Source: Bacteroidales bacterium (GTDB lineage Bacteria; Bacteroidota; Bacteroidia; Bacteroidales; Tenuifilaceae). Taken from it: a stretch of DNA of 64,000 nt. Positions within the stretch are counted from its first letter, which is position 1. Each line of letters begins with the position of its first letter. The notes beneath the pieces were generated by a model. It worked only from the letters and a program-made list of their open reading frames with translations. It ran no database searches and was not told the origin of the DNA. Location of the stretch: positions 36,430-100,429 of the forward strand of contig JAQVYY010000006.1 in assembly GCA_028708425.1 (NCBI GenBank), written 5' to 3'. Positions 30,114-39,356 of this stretch are shown here, in pieces. Position numbers and translations under genes: made by a program.

Positions 30114-31226
30114 TTATGATATACCTAAAGAGTTTCGGTACTGCTGAGGTGTAAGGCCCGCAATGCGCTTAAAAACGGTAAAGAAGGATGATTTACTGCT
30201 AAAACCACAATCGTAACCTATGGCCTCGATAGAGTATAAATTGTTTGGATTTTCGAGCATTCGCTTCACTTCGGCCACCCTGTACTCATTAACAAATTGA
30301 AAGAAATTTTTGCCAATATCCATATTAAGCACCTCGGTAATTTGATACTTTGGATAGCTAAGTGCCGTTGAAATCATTTGCATATTAAGCTCAGGGTTCA
30401 AGTAAGGCTTTTTCTCATTAAAATAGCGCTCTAGCGCCTGCCTAATTTCAATTTTACGCTCGGTGGTAAGCAGCGATTGTTTATACCGCTCTTTTTTGTT
30501 TTTATCAGATTCGGATTGGTTACTACCCTCCTGTTCAACATACTTAATACGCTGCCTTAAACCGTAAAAACCAAATATATACACAAGTAAAAGCATTGTA
30601 GAGTAATTGTATATTGGCGATAGGGGTAAATTAACAACACCCGAAATTGAGAGCGACGCCAAAATAACCGATACGAAAATAAACAGGTTATAAAAAATCA
30701 CAACGAATAGTAGCCAGCCAACCCGCCTGTTGCTTTCAATATTTGAGAACTCGTTTACCAGCTGCTTTCGGTGCCTGAATAGTGTACGCAGCGTATAGTA
30801 GTTATAAAATATCCACGATACCAACGAAGCAAAAGAAAAAAACAGGCGAAACCACAACGTGGAATCGAATTTAAAAAAATCGGTAAGTATAAAGGGTTCA
30901 TGCACCGCATAGGCAGCTACCTTAAAAAATACGAAAGGCACCAAATGCAGCAGCTGGCTCCATTTTAAGTGGAATTTACTATCGACAAGCGACTGAACAT
31001 ATAGATAAAAAGCTGGGTTAAAAAGCAGAAACGAGCTCGATAGTAATGGATAACCAAACAGCGAGTAGTCGATTGCACAGGATAAAAACTCAATGGCCAG
31101 CAAAGATAACCACGCAGTAAGCAGCTTATCGGCCACTGTTCTATCATGCTTCGACATGATTAGAATTGCCGCGAATAAGCCTTGCGAAAATCCGACCCAT
31201 GTTATTGTCTCCATAATTGCTTCCAT
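30114..31226 (-). CDS. AraC-type transcriptional regulator with 7-TM-like N-terminus
   Basis: C-terminal HTH SIEAIGYDCGFSSKSSFFTVFKRIAGLTPQQYRNS. Confidence 0.9.
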   Translation of the reverse strand: MEAIMETITWVGFSQGLFAAILIMSKHDRTVADKLLTAWLSLLAIEFLSCAIDYSLFGYPLLSSSFLLFNPAFYLYVQSLVDSKFHLKWSQLLHLVPFVFFKVAAYAVHEPFILTDFFKFDSTLWFRLFFSFASLVSWIFYNYYTLRTLFRHRKQLVNEFSNIESNRRVGWLLFVVIFYNLFIFVSVILASLSISGVVNLPLSPIYNYSTMLLLVYIFGFYGLRQRIKYVEQEGSNQSESDKNKKERYKQSLLTTERKIEIRQALERYFNEKKPYLNPELNMQMISTALSYPKYQITEVLNMDIGKNFFQFVNEYRVAEVKRMLENPNNLYSIEAIGYDCGFSSKSSFFTVFKRIAGLTPQQYRNSLGIS

Positions 31227-31407
31227 GGTAGCAAAGTTAGCAAATCAATTGCATAAATATTAACATCCTATTGCTATAACCTCTATAATTTGGGTTAAAA
31301 TATGGATATATATCGATTAAATCCTAAGTAATACGAAGTAAACTTCTACACATCAGCGAAGTTTGCAAAGGTAAGCACAAATGGATTTTTTACTATCAAG
31401 AATAAAG

Positions 31408-31435
31408 AAAGGCGGGAATCACCCCGCCTTAACCA
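31408..31435 (-). terminator. Terminator downstream of hsp20
   Basis: AAAGGCGGGAATCACCCCGCCTT. Confidence 0.6.
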
Positions 31436-31454
31436 ATCTATAAACCTAAAAGAC

Positions 31455-31889
31455 CTATGAAATTGCTATTTTGCGTACTGGCTTTTGCTTAGCCTCATCC
31501 CTTTTGGGAACTTTAACAGTCAACACGCCATCCTTGTACGACGCTTTAACCTTATCGGCATCGGTACCCTCAGGAAGGGTAAAGCTGCGTCTAAAAGCTG
31601 TATAGCTAAACTCGCGATGCATTATTTCCTCATCCTTCTCCTCGTTCTTCTGCTCTTTTTGGCATGATATTGAAAGAACGTTGTTGTGGAAATCAACATT
31701 AAAGTCTTTCTTTTCCAGCCCAGGGGCAGCGAATTCAATAACAAATTCATTTTTATTCTCAATAATGTTTACAGCAGGAACAGTTCCTGAACTACTGCTG
31801 TCGAAAAAGTTTGATAAAAAATCTTCCCCAAAAAAATTTTCAACAAAGCTGGGGACAATGCCTCGTCTTGCTCTTAACATTGGAATCAT
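31455..31889 (-). CDS. Hsp20/alpha-crystallin family small heat-shock protein
   Basis: NEFVIEFAAPGLEKKDFNVDFHNNVLSISC; DGVLTVKVPKR. Confidence 0.95.
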   Translation of the reverse strand: MIPMLRARRGIVPSFVENFFGEDFLSNFFDSSSSGTVPAVNIIENKNEFVIEFAAPGLEKKDFNVDFHNNVLSISCQKEQKNEEKDEEIMHREFSYTAFRRSFTLPEGTDADKVKASYKDGVLTVKVPKRDEAKQKPVRKIAIS

Positions 31890-32044
31890 GGTTATATCCT
31901 CCTTATAATTTAGTTAAACATTTAGTAATCAAATTCAACCCTACTAGTACAAGTTGAATACCAAAGTCCTAAAAGTGCCAACCTGACACCTTTACGCAGG
32001 CTATACACGCCACTTTGACTGATGGTGGTTTTATTTCGTTTACT

Positions 32045-32189
32045 AACCCCAATTATTTATTCGAGTAATTGCTGTTTCCAACAACGACTAGGTTTCACAA
32101 CCAATCTAGTTGCCCAAAATTGGGTTCCACTAGGTCGGGGGAACCCGCATTTGCATTCGTCTTAAACAAACTTGATGAATAATGCGGGC
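32045..32189 (+). repeat. Repeat family A, copy A7
   Basis: AACCCCAATTATTTATTCGAGTAATT...GATGAATAATGCGGGC. Confidence 0.85.
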
Positions 32190-32233
32190 TAAAAGTCAGC
32201 ACTACTAGTAGTTTGAGTTCTTCAGCATCATAA

Positions 32234-32262
32234 AAAAAGGCCAGACTCATCTGACCTTTCTG
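32234..32262 (-). terminator. Terminator downstream of USP gene
   Basis: AAAAAAAGGCCAGACTCATCTGACCTTTCT. Confidence 0.6.
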
Positions 32263-32290
32263 CTTATAAACGAATATTTAACACCCCAAC

Positions 32291-33394
32291 CTACTCGGAA
32301 AATATCAGCAAAGGAACATCGGCATCGGATAGCATTTTACGGGTTAACGACGGATTGAATATGCGCTCCAACAGGCTTCTTTTATGCATTGTAAGCGCCA
32401 TTAGGTGTATATTTTTACCTGTTATATACTCTTTAAAGGCTACCGACCTTTTTTTACCCTTGATGAGCTGAAAATCTATATCTATTTTTTTGAACGTTTT
32501 ATGGGCGTACTCGCTCAGGCTATGCATTTTTGCCTGCGCTAGCTTATTCTCTGGATCGTCCAAAACATTTGCACAAACCAAGCTTACATTAAATCCTGAA
32601 AGCATGGTAACAAGCTTACGAATAGCTATAAAATCGCTCTCATCAAACCGTGTGGCGTATAGCACATGCTTTACCTCTTCAATATTTTTTAGCTTAGCCT
32701 CCTCGGGAATTACTAAAAGGGGTATTTTAGAGTCGCGAACCACCTCGGCAGCTACGCTCCCAACCAGCTCAGAGCTTCTAAAGCCCTCGCTCTTAGTGCC
32801 CATTACAACCATACCCGGCTTATAGCGCTTACACATATCAACAATACCATACGATGCGTACCCCTCGCGCAGCGCGTAGCCAATTTTAAGGTTACCCATA
32901 CCATTTTCGTGGGCATACTCCCTAAGCTTACCGTAAAATTTAAGCAGGTTCTCTTTGGCGTTTTTTTGAAGAATTTGGTAGCTGATATCAACATCTATCT
33001 GAATGCTAGCGGCATCGGTAAACGGAAGCATATCAACAATGGGCGAATTAAAAACATGTAACAGCTTTACCTCGGCGTTATATACCTTGGCTAGCCTTAG
33101 CGCAAAGCATGCTGCATTCATCGAATGATCTAAAAAATCGATAGGTACTAATATTTTTCGCGGTTGCGTTTCTCCCTTGCCCCTCTTTACCTCATGCGCA
33201 GCTAAAAGACCTATGGCTTTTTCTGCATCATTTTCGGCTATTTGCACCTTAACATTATCAGATACATTGGGCTGCACAAGGTTTACATTTTTAAGGTAGC
33301 ATTTTACACCGTTCGACTCCAAATAGCTTTGAAGTACTAAAGCGCTGGTATAGCTCTCGTTAGCAATTACTATTAGTTTATCATCCATAGCCAA
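32291..33394 (-). CDS. DUF2007-like domain fused to two universal stress protein domains
   Basis: N-term ANESYTSALVLQSYLESNGVKCYLKN (DUF2007-like); RKILVPIDFLDHSMNAACFALRLA; GSVAAEVVRDSKIPLLVIP. Confidence 0.85.
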   Translation of the reverse strand: MAMDDKLIVIANESYTSALVLQSYLESNGVKCYLKNVNLVQPNVSDNVKVQIAENDAEKAIGLLAAHEVKRGKGETQPRKILVPIDFLDHSMNAACFALRLAKVYNAEVKLLHVFNSPIVDMLPFTDAASIQIDVDISYQILQKNAKENLLKFYGKLREYAHENGMGNLKIGYALREGYASYGIVDMCKRYKPGMVVMGTKSEGFRSSELVGSVAAEVVRDSKIPLLVIPEEAKLKNIEEVKHVLYATRFDESDFIAIRKLVTMLSGFNVSLVCANVLDDPENKLAQAKMHSLSEYAHKTFKKIDIDFQLIKGKKRSVAFKEYITGKNIHLMALTMHKRSLLERIFNPSLTRKMLSDADVPLLIFSE

Positions 33395-33720
33395 ATTATT
33401 TGTTTGTATTTAGTGGAAATTTACAAAAAACTAATACTTCGGTCAAGAAATTTGCATGGTTTATTTTACAATTCGGGATAAAGACTAAAACATTTTAGTA
33501 TAACCCACATAATGAGGCGCAAACAAGATAAACATAAGATGAGCTACTTCTTGATTTCTCGGTAATAAATAGCAACTAGCCCCAAAAATATTTGTTTTAA
33601 TATCACAAAAAACTAGATTTGTTGTATGAAAATCGGACTGAGCAGCTCTGCCTCATCCCCATAGCATCTTTTATTAATCAATCTGCTTTACCAATTTTGC
33701 TAGCAGAAAAACTTGCCGCC

Positions 33721-35166
33721 ATGCATATTGTCGATATTATTATTTTCATATTCTACATGCTTTTTGTTCTTGGTATTGGGGTTTTCTTTTTAAAGAAGAA
33801 TAAGAGTGCTGATGATTACTATCTTGGTGGCCGACAAATGGGGAGTTTTTACGTGGGTCTTTCGGTTGTAGCAACCGATGTGGGAGGCGGTTTCTCCATT
33901 GGGCTTGGTGGTTTAGGATTTCTTATGGGCCTCTCGGGTTCGTGGATGCTATTTACGGGACTGGTAGGAGCTTGGCTAAGCGCCGTGGTGCTTATACCCA
34001 AGGCAGGAAAACTTGCTCAAAGGCTGAAGCTTTTCACTTTCCCTCAAATTTTCGAACACTTTTACAGTCCAAAGGTTGCTCTATTGGCTGGTGTTATTTC
34101 AGCTATCGGTTACATTGGGTTTACCAGCTCGCAAATATTGGCCGGAGCCAAGTTGGCCTCTGCCTCGTTCCAAAGCCTCGACATGCATACTGCTTTAATA
34201 ATTATGGGTGTTATTGCGGTGGCCTACACCGCCATGGGAGGCATGAAAGCGGTTATTTACACCGATACTTTTCAGTGGATTATACTAATGGGAGGGCTAA
34301 TATTTATTGGCATTCCGCTTGGTTACCGTTCGGTAGGTGGAATGGATGTAATTGTGAGTACCCTGTCGCACGATTTCTTAACGCTAACCAACGTAAGCTG
34401 GCAAACCCTGGTTAACTGGGCTTTTACAATTATTCCCATTTGGTTTGTGGGGATGACCCTTTACCAAAGAATTTACTCAACCCGCACCACAAAAGAGGCT
34501 CAACGAGCATGGTTCCTTGCTGGTCTTTTTGAGTACCCGTTAATGGCATTTATGGGTGTAATTCTGGGGCTTTTTGCCCGGGTTGGTTTTGAGAACGGAA
34601 TGTTTGAGTACCTAGGCTTTGGGGCTGGAAGCAATATAGATGCAGAAATGGGATTACCGCTTCTGCTACGTACCGTTTTGCCCGTTGGCTTAATGGGGTT
34701 TATGATGTCGGCATACTTCTCGGCGGTTATGTCAACTGCCGATAGTTGCCTTATGGCAGCCTCGGGAAACGTGCAAACCGATATTCTTAGAAAGCTGTTT
34801 AAATTGCCCGAGGGGCAAAAATCTACCCTTATTATTTCTCAGGTAATTACATTAATCATAGGTGTTTTGGCCCTGTTGCTTGCCTGGCAAATGGAGAACG
34901 TACTTGAGCTAATGTTATACTCGTACGCATTTATGGTGAGCGGCTTGTTTATTCCGGTTCTGGGCGCATTTTTCTGGAAACGAGGCAGTACCATTGCCGC
35001 ATTTTGGGCTATGTTAATAGGCGGTGGAACAACCCTTTGCCTTACCATGCTGTCGGTATCGCTTCCCTTTGAACTCGATCCGAATATTTTTGGAATTACC
35101 GCTTCGCTCACTGTTTTTGTAGTATTATCGTATCTTTTTCCTGGAAGAAAAAATGCAATTGAGTAA
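33721..35166 (+). CDS. Sodium:solute symporter family protein
   Basis: DDYYLGGRQMGSFYVGLSVVATDVGGG; about 13 TM; ATG at 33721 preferred. Confidence 0.92.
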   Translation: MHIVDIIIFIFYMLFVLGIGVFFLKKNKSADDYYLGGRQMGSFYVGLSVVATDVGGGFSIGLGGLGFLMGLSGSWMLFTGLVGAWLSAVVLIPKAGKLAQRLKLFTFPQIFEHFYSPKVALLAGVISAIGYIGFTSSQILAGAKLASASFQSLDMHTALIIMGVIAVAYTAMGGMKAVIYTDTFQWIILMGGLIFIGIPLGYRSVGGMDVIVSTLSHDFLTLTNVSWQTLVNWAFTIIPIWFVGMTLYQRIYSTRTTKEAQRAWFLAGLFEYPLMAFMGVILGLFARVGFENGMFEYLGFGAGSNIDAEMGLPLLLRTVLPVGLMGFMMSAYFSAVMSTADSCLMAASGNVQTDILRKLFKLPEGQKSTLIISQVITLIIGVLALLLAWQMENVLELMLYSYAFMVSGLFIPVLGAFFWKRGSTIAAFWAMLIGGGTTLCLTMLSVSLPFELDPNIFGITASLTVFVVLSYLFPGRKNAIE

Positions 35167-35356
35167 ATAGTTGGTTGAATCTACGGATTACACTTTTTAT
35201 AGAATTTATTTGCTTTTTAGCAAATAAGTATTTTAATTTGCAATGAAAACAAGAAGTAATATGTTCAAAATTAACAATACAAATTGGTGGTGGCATGGTT
35301 TTAACTCTCAAACAAGGGGGCGTTAACCTATATTGCTACAACTAAAGTAACGATAC

Positions 35357-35388
35357 AAGGCCGCAGGTAACCCCTGCGGCCTTTCTTT
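35357..35388 (+). terminator. Rho-independent terminator downstream of symporter
   Basis: AAGGCCGCAGG-taacc-CCTGCGGCCTTTCTTT. Confidence 0.85.
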
Positions 35389-35411
35389 GTTTTATAAAAT
35401 ACCTTTTTACC

Positions 35412-35474
35412 TTGAAACCTTTTTTTCTGATATTGATTTGGACATGGCGTTGGCGGGGCCTCCCCGCCCAATAA
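35412..35474 (+). promoter_or_regulatory. Possible Trp-rich leader ORF upstream of trpB
   Basis: TTG-start frame (M)KPFFLILIWTWRWRGLPAQ*, overlapping hairpin GGCGGGG-cct-CCCCGCC (35452-35468). Confidence 0.3.
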
Positions 35475-35573
35475 AAGCATGCGCCCTACGTGGGTGCTGT
35501 GTGCAATGCTATAATGTGCACTATTTTAATACAATACCGTTTCATCCAAATCATCTTATAAAAATCAGAAATA

Positions 35574-36782
35574 ATGGAAACAACAAATATCACAAAAACA
35601 CACGTTGAAGTTAGTCCGCTAGAAAGCATGTTAAATAATACCGATGGAATGTATGGTAAGTTTGGTGGAGCCCATGTTCCTCCGGTTCTAGCCGAACCGC
35701 TGGCAAGGCTAGCCGAAGCATTCGATAAGGAGGTTCGCACTAAATCGTTTCAGCAAGAGTTTATTCACTACCTAAAAACCTACGTGGGCAGACCCTCGCC
35801 GCTGTTCTACGCAAAGCGACTTAGCCAGCATATTGGGTCAACAATATACCTTAAGCGCGAGGACTTGAACCACACCGGAGCGCATAAAATAAACAATAGC
35901 ATTGGGCAAATTCTACTAGCCAAGCGCATGGGTGCCAAGGAGATTGTTGCCGAAACGGGTGCAGGGCAGCAAGGAGTGGCCACAGCAACCGCAGCTGCAC
36001 TTATGGGCATACCGTGTAAGGTATTTATGGGTGCCATTGATGTTGAGCGCCAAGCGCTTAACGTTCGTCGTATGAGACTTTTAGGTGCTGAGGTTATTTC
36101 AACCGACCTAGGTACAAAAACCTTAAAAGATGCCGTTGACGCTGCCTTGGGATACTACATTGAGCATCCCGATTCGTACTACCTACTTGGCTCGCAGGTT
36201 GGTCCCCACCCCTACCCACGCATGGTTGGCTACTTCCAGAGTGTAATTGGGCAGGAAGCGCGTGCGCAAATCCTCAATGCCGAAGGACGATTACCCCAAT
36301 CGGTAATTGCCTGTGTTGGAGGAGGATCAAATGCTATTGGTCTGTTCTCGGGGTTTTTGGGTGATGTGGAGGTGAAGATAATTGGCGCCGAGGGGGGTGG
36401 CAAGGCTACATTTGATAATACAGCCGCTACCCTATCGGTAGGTAAACCAGCAATTTTTCAGGGAACCTATTCGTTCTGTTTGGTTGATGCCGATGGAAAT
36501 CCCACCGAATCGCACTCTGTTGCAGCCGGATTGGATTACCCAGGCGTTAGTCCGCAACACGCCTACCTAATGGATACGGGTCGCGCTAATTACCAACCCA
36601 TTACCGATACCGAAGCGCTAGAGGGTTACAAACTACTTTCACGGCTTGAGGGCATTATTCCTGCTATAGAATCGAGCCACGCCGTTGCGCTTGCTGCAAA
36701 GTTACTGAAAGGTAAAGGCCAACTGGCTGTTATAAACCTCTCGGGACGAGGCGATAAAGATTTGGATAGGGAGATGGAATAG
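35574..36782 (+). CDS. trpB: Tryptophan synthase beta chain
   Basis: GRPSPLFYAKRL, KREDLNHTGAHKINN, ETGAGQQGVATATAAAL. Confidence 0.97.
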   Translation: METTNITKTHVEVSPLESMLNNTDGMYGKFGGAHVPPVLAEPLARLAEAFDKEVRTKSFQQEFIHYLKTYVGRPSPLFYAKRLSQHIGSTIYLKREDLNHTGAHKINNSIGQILLAKRMGAKEIVAETGAGQQGVATATAAALMGIPCKVFMGAIDVERQALNVRRMRLLGAEVISTDLGTKTLKDAVDAALGYYIEHPDSYYLLGSQVGPHPYPRMVGYFQSVIGQEARAQILNAEGRLPQSVIACVGGGSNAIGLFSGFLGDVEVKIIGAEGGGKATFDNTAATLSVGKPAIFQGTYSFCLVDADGNPTESHSVAAGLDYPGVSPQHAYLMDTGRANYQPITDTEALEGYKLLSRLEGIIPAIESSHAVALAAKLLKGKGQLAVINLSGRGDKDLDREME

Positions 36783-36790
36783 AGTAAGGA

Positions 36791-36839
36791 GTGAGAAGTG
36801 AGAGGTGAGAAGTGAGAAGTGAGAAGTGAGAGGTGAGAA
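36791..36839. repeat. Heptanucleotide repeat (GTGAGAR)x7
   Basis: Seven consecutive 7-mers GTGAGAA/GTGAGAG just after trpB stop. Confidence 0.9.
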
Positions 36840-36876
36840 GTAAGTTCTTGGTTTAATTCTGGAGAGAAAAGGGCAC

Positions 36877-36939
36877 GGAGAGCACTAAGAAGGCACAAAA
36901 GACGCTAAGCTAACTAGTCTTTGTGCTTCTTAGTGCTCC
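36877..36939. repeat. Long imperfect inverted repeat
   Basis: GGAGAGCACTAAGAAGGCACAAAAGAC ... GTCTTTGTGCTTCTTAGTGCTCC. Confidence 0.8.
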
Positions 36940-37331
36940 TTTAGTGGATTTTGTGAAACCCGAAAAAATTAAAGAGTACCAAATTACGGGTTTGCGAACT
37001 CGAATGTGCAACGCAAAACTCGAAACCATTCAGCAAAATGTGTCAAATGGTATTTTACAGCAATTAAATATTTTTGACATATGAGAACAAAAACTCTCGT
37101 TATTCCACATTTTGATGGGACAACGAGAGTTTGGTTTTATAAAGTTCCTTGAGCATTAAAAAAATGAAGTGGATTAGCAAAAAAGTATCAACCTTTGCCT
37201 TTTAATATCGCAAGTAGGCTTTGGGATGCAAGGCAATGTTTGTCGTATTCATTAACAAATGAAACGAAGTGAAAACATAAAACACCTCCTAATTTTGCTA
37301 TTATCTCCTCCGTATTTATATTGCTATTTTA

Positions 37332-37895
37332 TTAAAATCTATACCCAATTCGTAAATGTAGATTCACGCCAACTTCGCCTTTGTTTTCGGAATATCCAAC
37401 ATTCTTTGCAAAATAGTACAAATATCCAATTCCAAATCCAGCTTCGTATGTAAAATGTCTTCCAATATTTCGTTTAATTCCCCAAGTTGGAATGATTGAA
37501 ATATTACTTGCAATCTTTATATTATCGTAGTTTGAAATTACAAACCAATTAGGATGATAACTTGTATTCAAAGAGAAAAAATTTCCGCTGTTGCCATCAA
37601 TGGTTTTATCATTTGTTTTACGTTTGTTCAAATTGTAATACCAGCGAGGTTCCAATGTAACAACTGGTGCTGCAACAAACCCTGTTTTGTCATATAAGTT
37701 TCCGCCCCAAATTCCACCATTAAAACCAATTTCACTCCGTAACGCTATTTGGTTTGATAGTTTTGATTCATTATGTGTCCAAATTCCTAAAAAACCAGTT
37801 TGAATTCCAAAAGTAGACTTTTCAACACTTGCGTTTTGTGATTTTGACATTAAAGCAAATCCAATGAAGATTAGGACCAATGTAATTCTTTTCAT
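37332..37895 (-). CDS. Putative outer-membrane beta-barrel protein
   Basis: Signal peptide MKRITLVLIFIGFALMSKSQ, alternating aromatic beta pattern, C-terminal GYRF. Confidence 0.6.
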   Translation of the reverse strand: MKRITLVLIFIGFALMSKSQNASVEKSTFGIQTGFLGIWTHNESKLSNQIALRSEIGFNGGIWGGNLYDKTGFVAAPVVTLEPRWYYNLNKRKTNDKTIDGNSGNFFSLNTSYHPNWFVISNYDNIKIASNISIIPTWGIKRNIGRHFTYEAGFGIGYLYYFAKNVGYSENKGEVGVNLHLRIGYRF

Positions 37896-37930
37896 TAAAA
37901 TTAATTTTTAGGTTAAAAAATACGATTAAT

Positions 37931-37955
37931 TGGGTGTGATATCACAATACAAAGA
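37931..37955 (-). promoter_or_regulatory. Promoter/operator: palindrome TGTGATATCACA 3 nt from the -7 TTTG
   Basis: Minus strand CTCTTTG-tat-TGTGATATCACA; same layout at two other genes. Confidence 0.5.
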
Positions 37956-38086
37956 GATAAGCGTTTTAGGTGAAAAAAATTAAACAACAGTGTGTGTAAT
38001 AAGATTACCACAGTCATAACTACTACAAAAAAAGCCGTTTAAAAGCACTATATTAATGTGTTATGAATAGGCTAATACCATTACCT

Positions 38087-38683
38087 CTAAAATTTAACTC
38101 CCATTAATGGCGAAATAGTTGTTCCAATGAAGCTAAAACTTGGTATTACTGGGCTATCAAATCTTAATCCAAGCATAAAATTGTTCGAAAAGAGATAGTA
38201 GTAATCAAGCGATAGGCTCATTACTCCATACTCTACAATCTTCTGTGGCCTTACGTCAATTGCAACGGCAATTGTTGTTTCGCTCTCTTGATACCAATCA
38301 AAATCGTAATCAAAGTACCTATGTACCGCACACTTAAACCCAACGCCTGGTTCAATAAAATGACCACCCGTAATCCTTATGGGTCGCGAAAATACCAAGT
38401 CAATCATAAAGTATATATCAAGTCTATCCTGACCTTCAAACATCTCCATGTTTAGCCCCATGGTTTCGGTAGTAACGGCATACGACGAACGGAGATTGAC
38501 ATTGAAACCAGTAGAAAACTTCCGACCTGCCTCAAACCATAGTATGTGCGATGGTTTAGGAATATCTATATTTTTAAAATATCCCACACCACCCCTTAGT
38601 ACATTCTTCTTCAATTCCTGAGCATTGCTATAAAAACAGCAAGTAAAAGCTAGAACTCCTAGTAAAAAAATCTTTTTTATCAT
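38087..38683 (-). CDS. Putative outer-membrane beta-barrel protein
   Basis: Signal peptide, beta-barrel-like alternation. Confidence 0.5.
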   Translation of the reverse strand: MIKKIFLLGVLAFTCCFYSNAQELKKNVLRGGVGYFKNIDIPKPSHILWFEAGRKFSTGFNVNLRSSYAVTTETMGLNMEMFEGQDRLDIYFMIDLVFSRPIRITGGHFIEPGVGFKCAVHRYFDYDFDWYQESETTIAVAIDVRPQKIVEYGVMSLSLDYYYLFSNNFMLGLRFDSPVIPSFSFIGTTISPLMGVKF

Positions 38684-38698
38684 ATTGATGACTATATC

Positions 38699-39295
38699 CT
38701 ATAATGTAAAACGTACCCCACCACCCACAAGAACCATCCCTATACCAGGATCCTGCATAATTATTCCTTTACCATTAGCAAAAACCGAGAATGATTTCGA
38801 AATATCAACTTCCAAACTTACACCACAGGTTACGCCAAACAAATAATTAGTCTCAAGAATGTACTCCCCATCAAGTCTATAGTTATCCGGGGAAACTTCT
38901 ACTGGTGTAGCAATTCTACATCTTAAATTATCCTCCCGCGAAAAGGTTACACCGGCATTAATTTGAACCGAGAACCATTTCTCCTTGATGGGATAGATAA
39001 AAGGGGCTAGGCTAACTAGTTTTGAGCTGTAAGAATCGGGTATATAAAGATTGGACGGCCAATATGGGAAGTACCTTTTTTCGTTGTTGCTGTATTGCGA
39101 GTATGATATAGCCGCACCATACCATCCTTTACGGATACTATACTCAACGCCAATCATTTGCCCTAAGTATTGATTACCTCCAACTGCAAGCATGGAATAT
39201 CCGCTTAAGCTGTGCTTAATACTATCGGTGCTAGAACAAAAACTTTTAAAGGAAATTGCCGCTAGGACAAGTAAAAGAATAATTGTTTTTTTCAT
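38699..39295 (-). CDS. Putative outer-membrane beta-barrel protein
   Basis: Signal peptide MKKTIILLLVLAAISFKSFC, C-terminal GGGVRFTL. Confidence 0.5.
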   Translation of the reverse strand: MKKTIILLLVLAAISFKSFCSSTDSIKHSLSGYSMLAVGGNQYLGQMIGVEYSIRKGWYGAAISYSQYSNNEKRYFPYWPSNLYIPDSYSSKLVSLAPFIYPIKEKWFSVQINAGVTFSREDNLRCRIATPVEVSPDNYRLDGEYILETNYLFGVTCGVSLEVDISKSFSVFANGKGIIMQDPGIGMVLVGGGVRFTL

Positions 39296-39356
39296 TAAAA
39301 TAACTTTTAAAATTAACCCATACGGCAGTTTTTTGCCGTATGGGCTAAAACCATAA

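Noticed and set aside
36626-36898. Minus-strand ORF over the 3' end of trpB (LTSHLSLLTSHFSPLTSHS)
   Set aside because: Created by the heptamer repeat read in frame and by antisense trpB.
37090-37136. Small ORF MRTKTLVIPHFDGTTRVWFYKVP
   Set aside because: Coincides with a hairpin AAACTCTCGTT...AACGAGAGTTT that is more simply a terminator or stem-loop.
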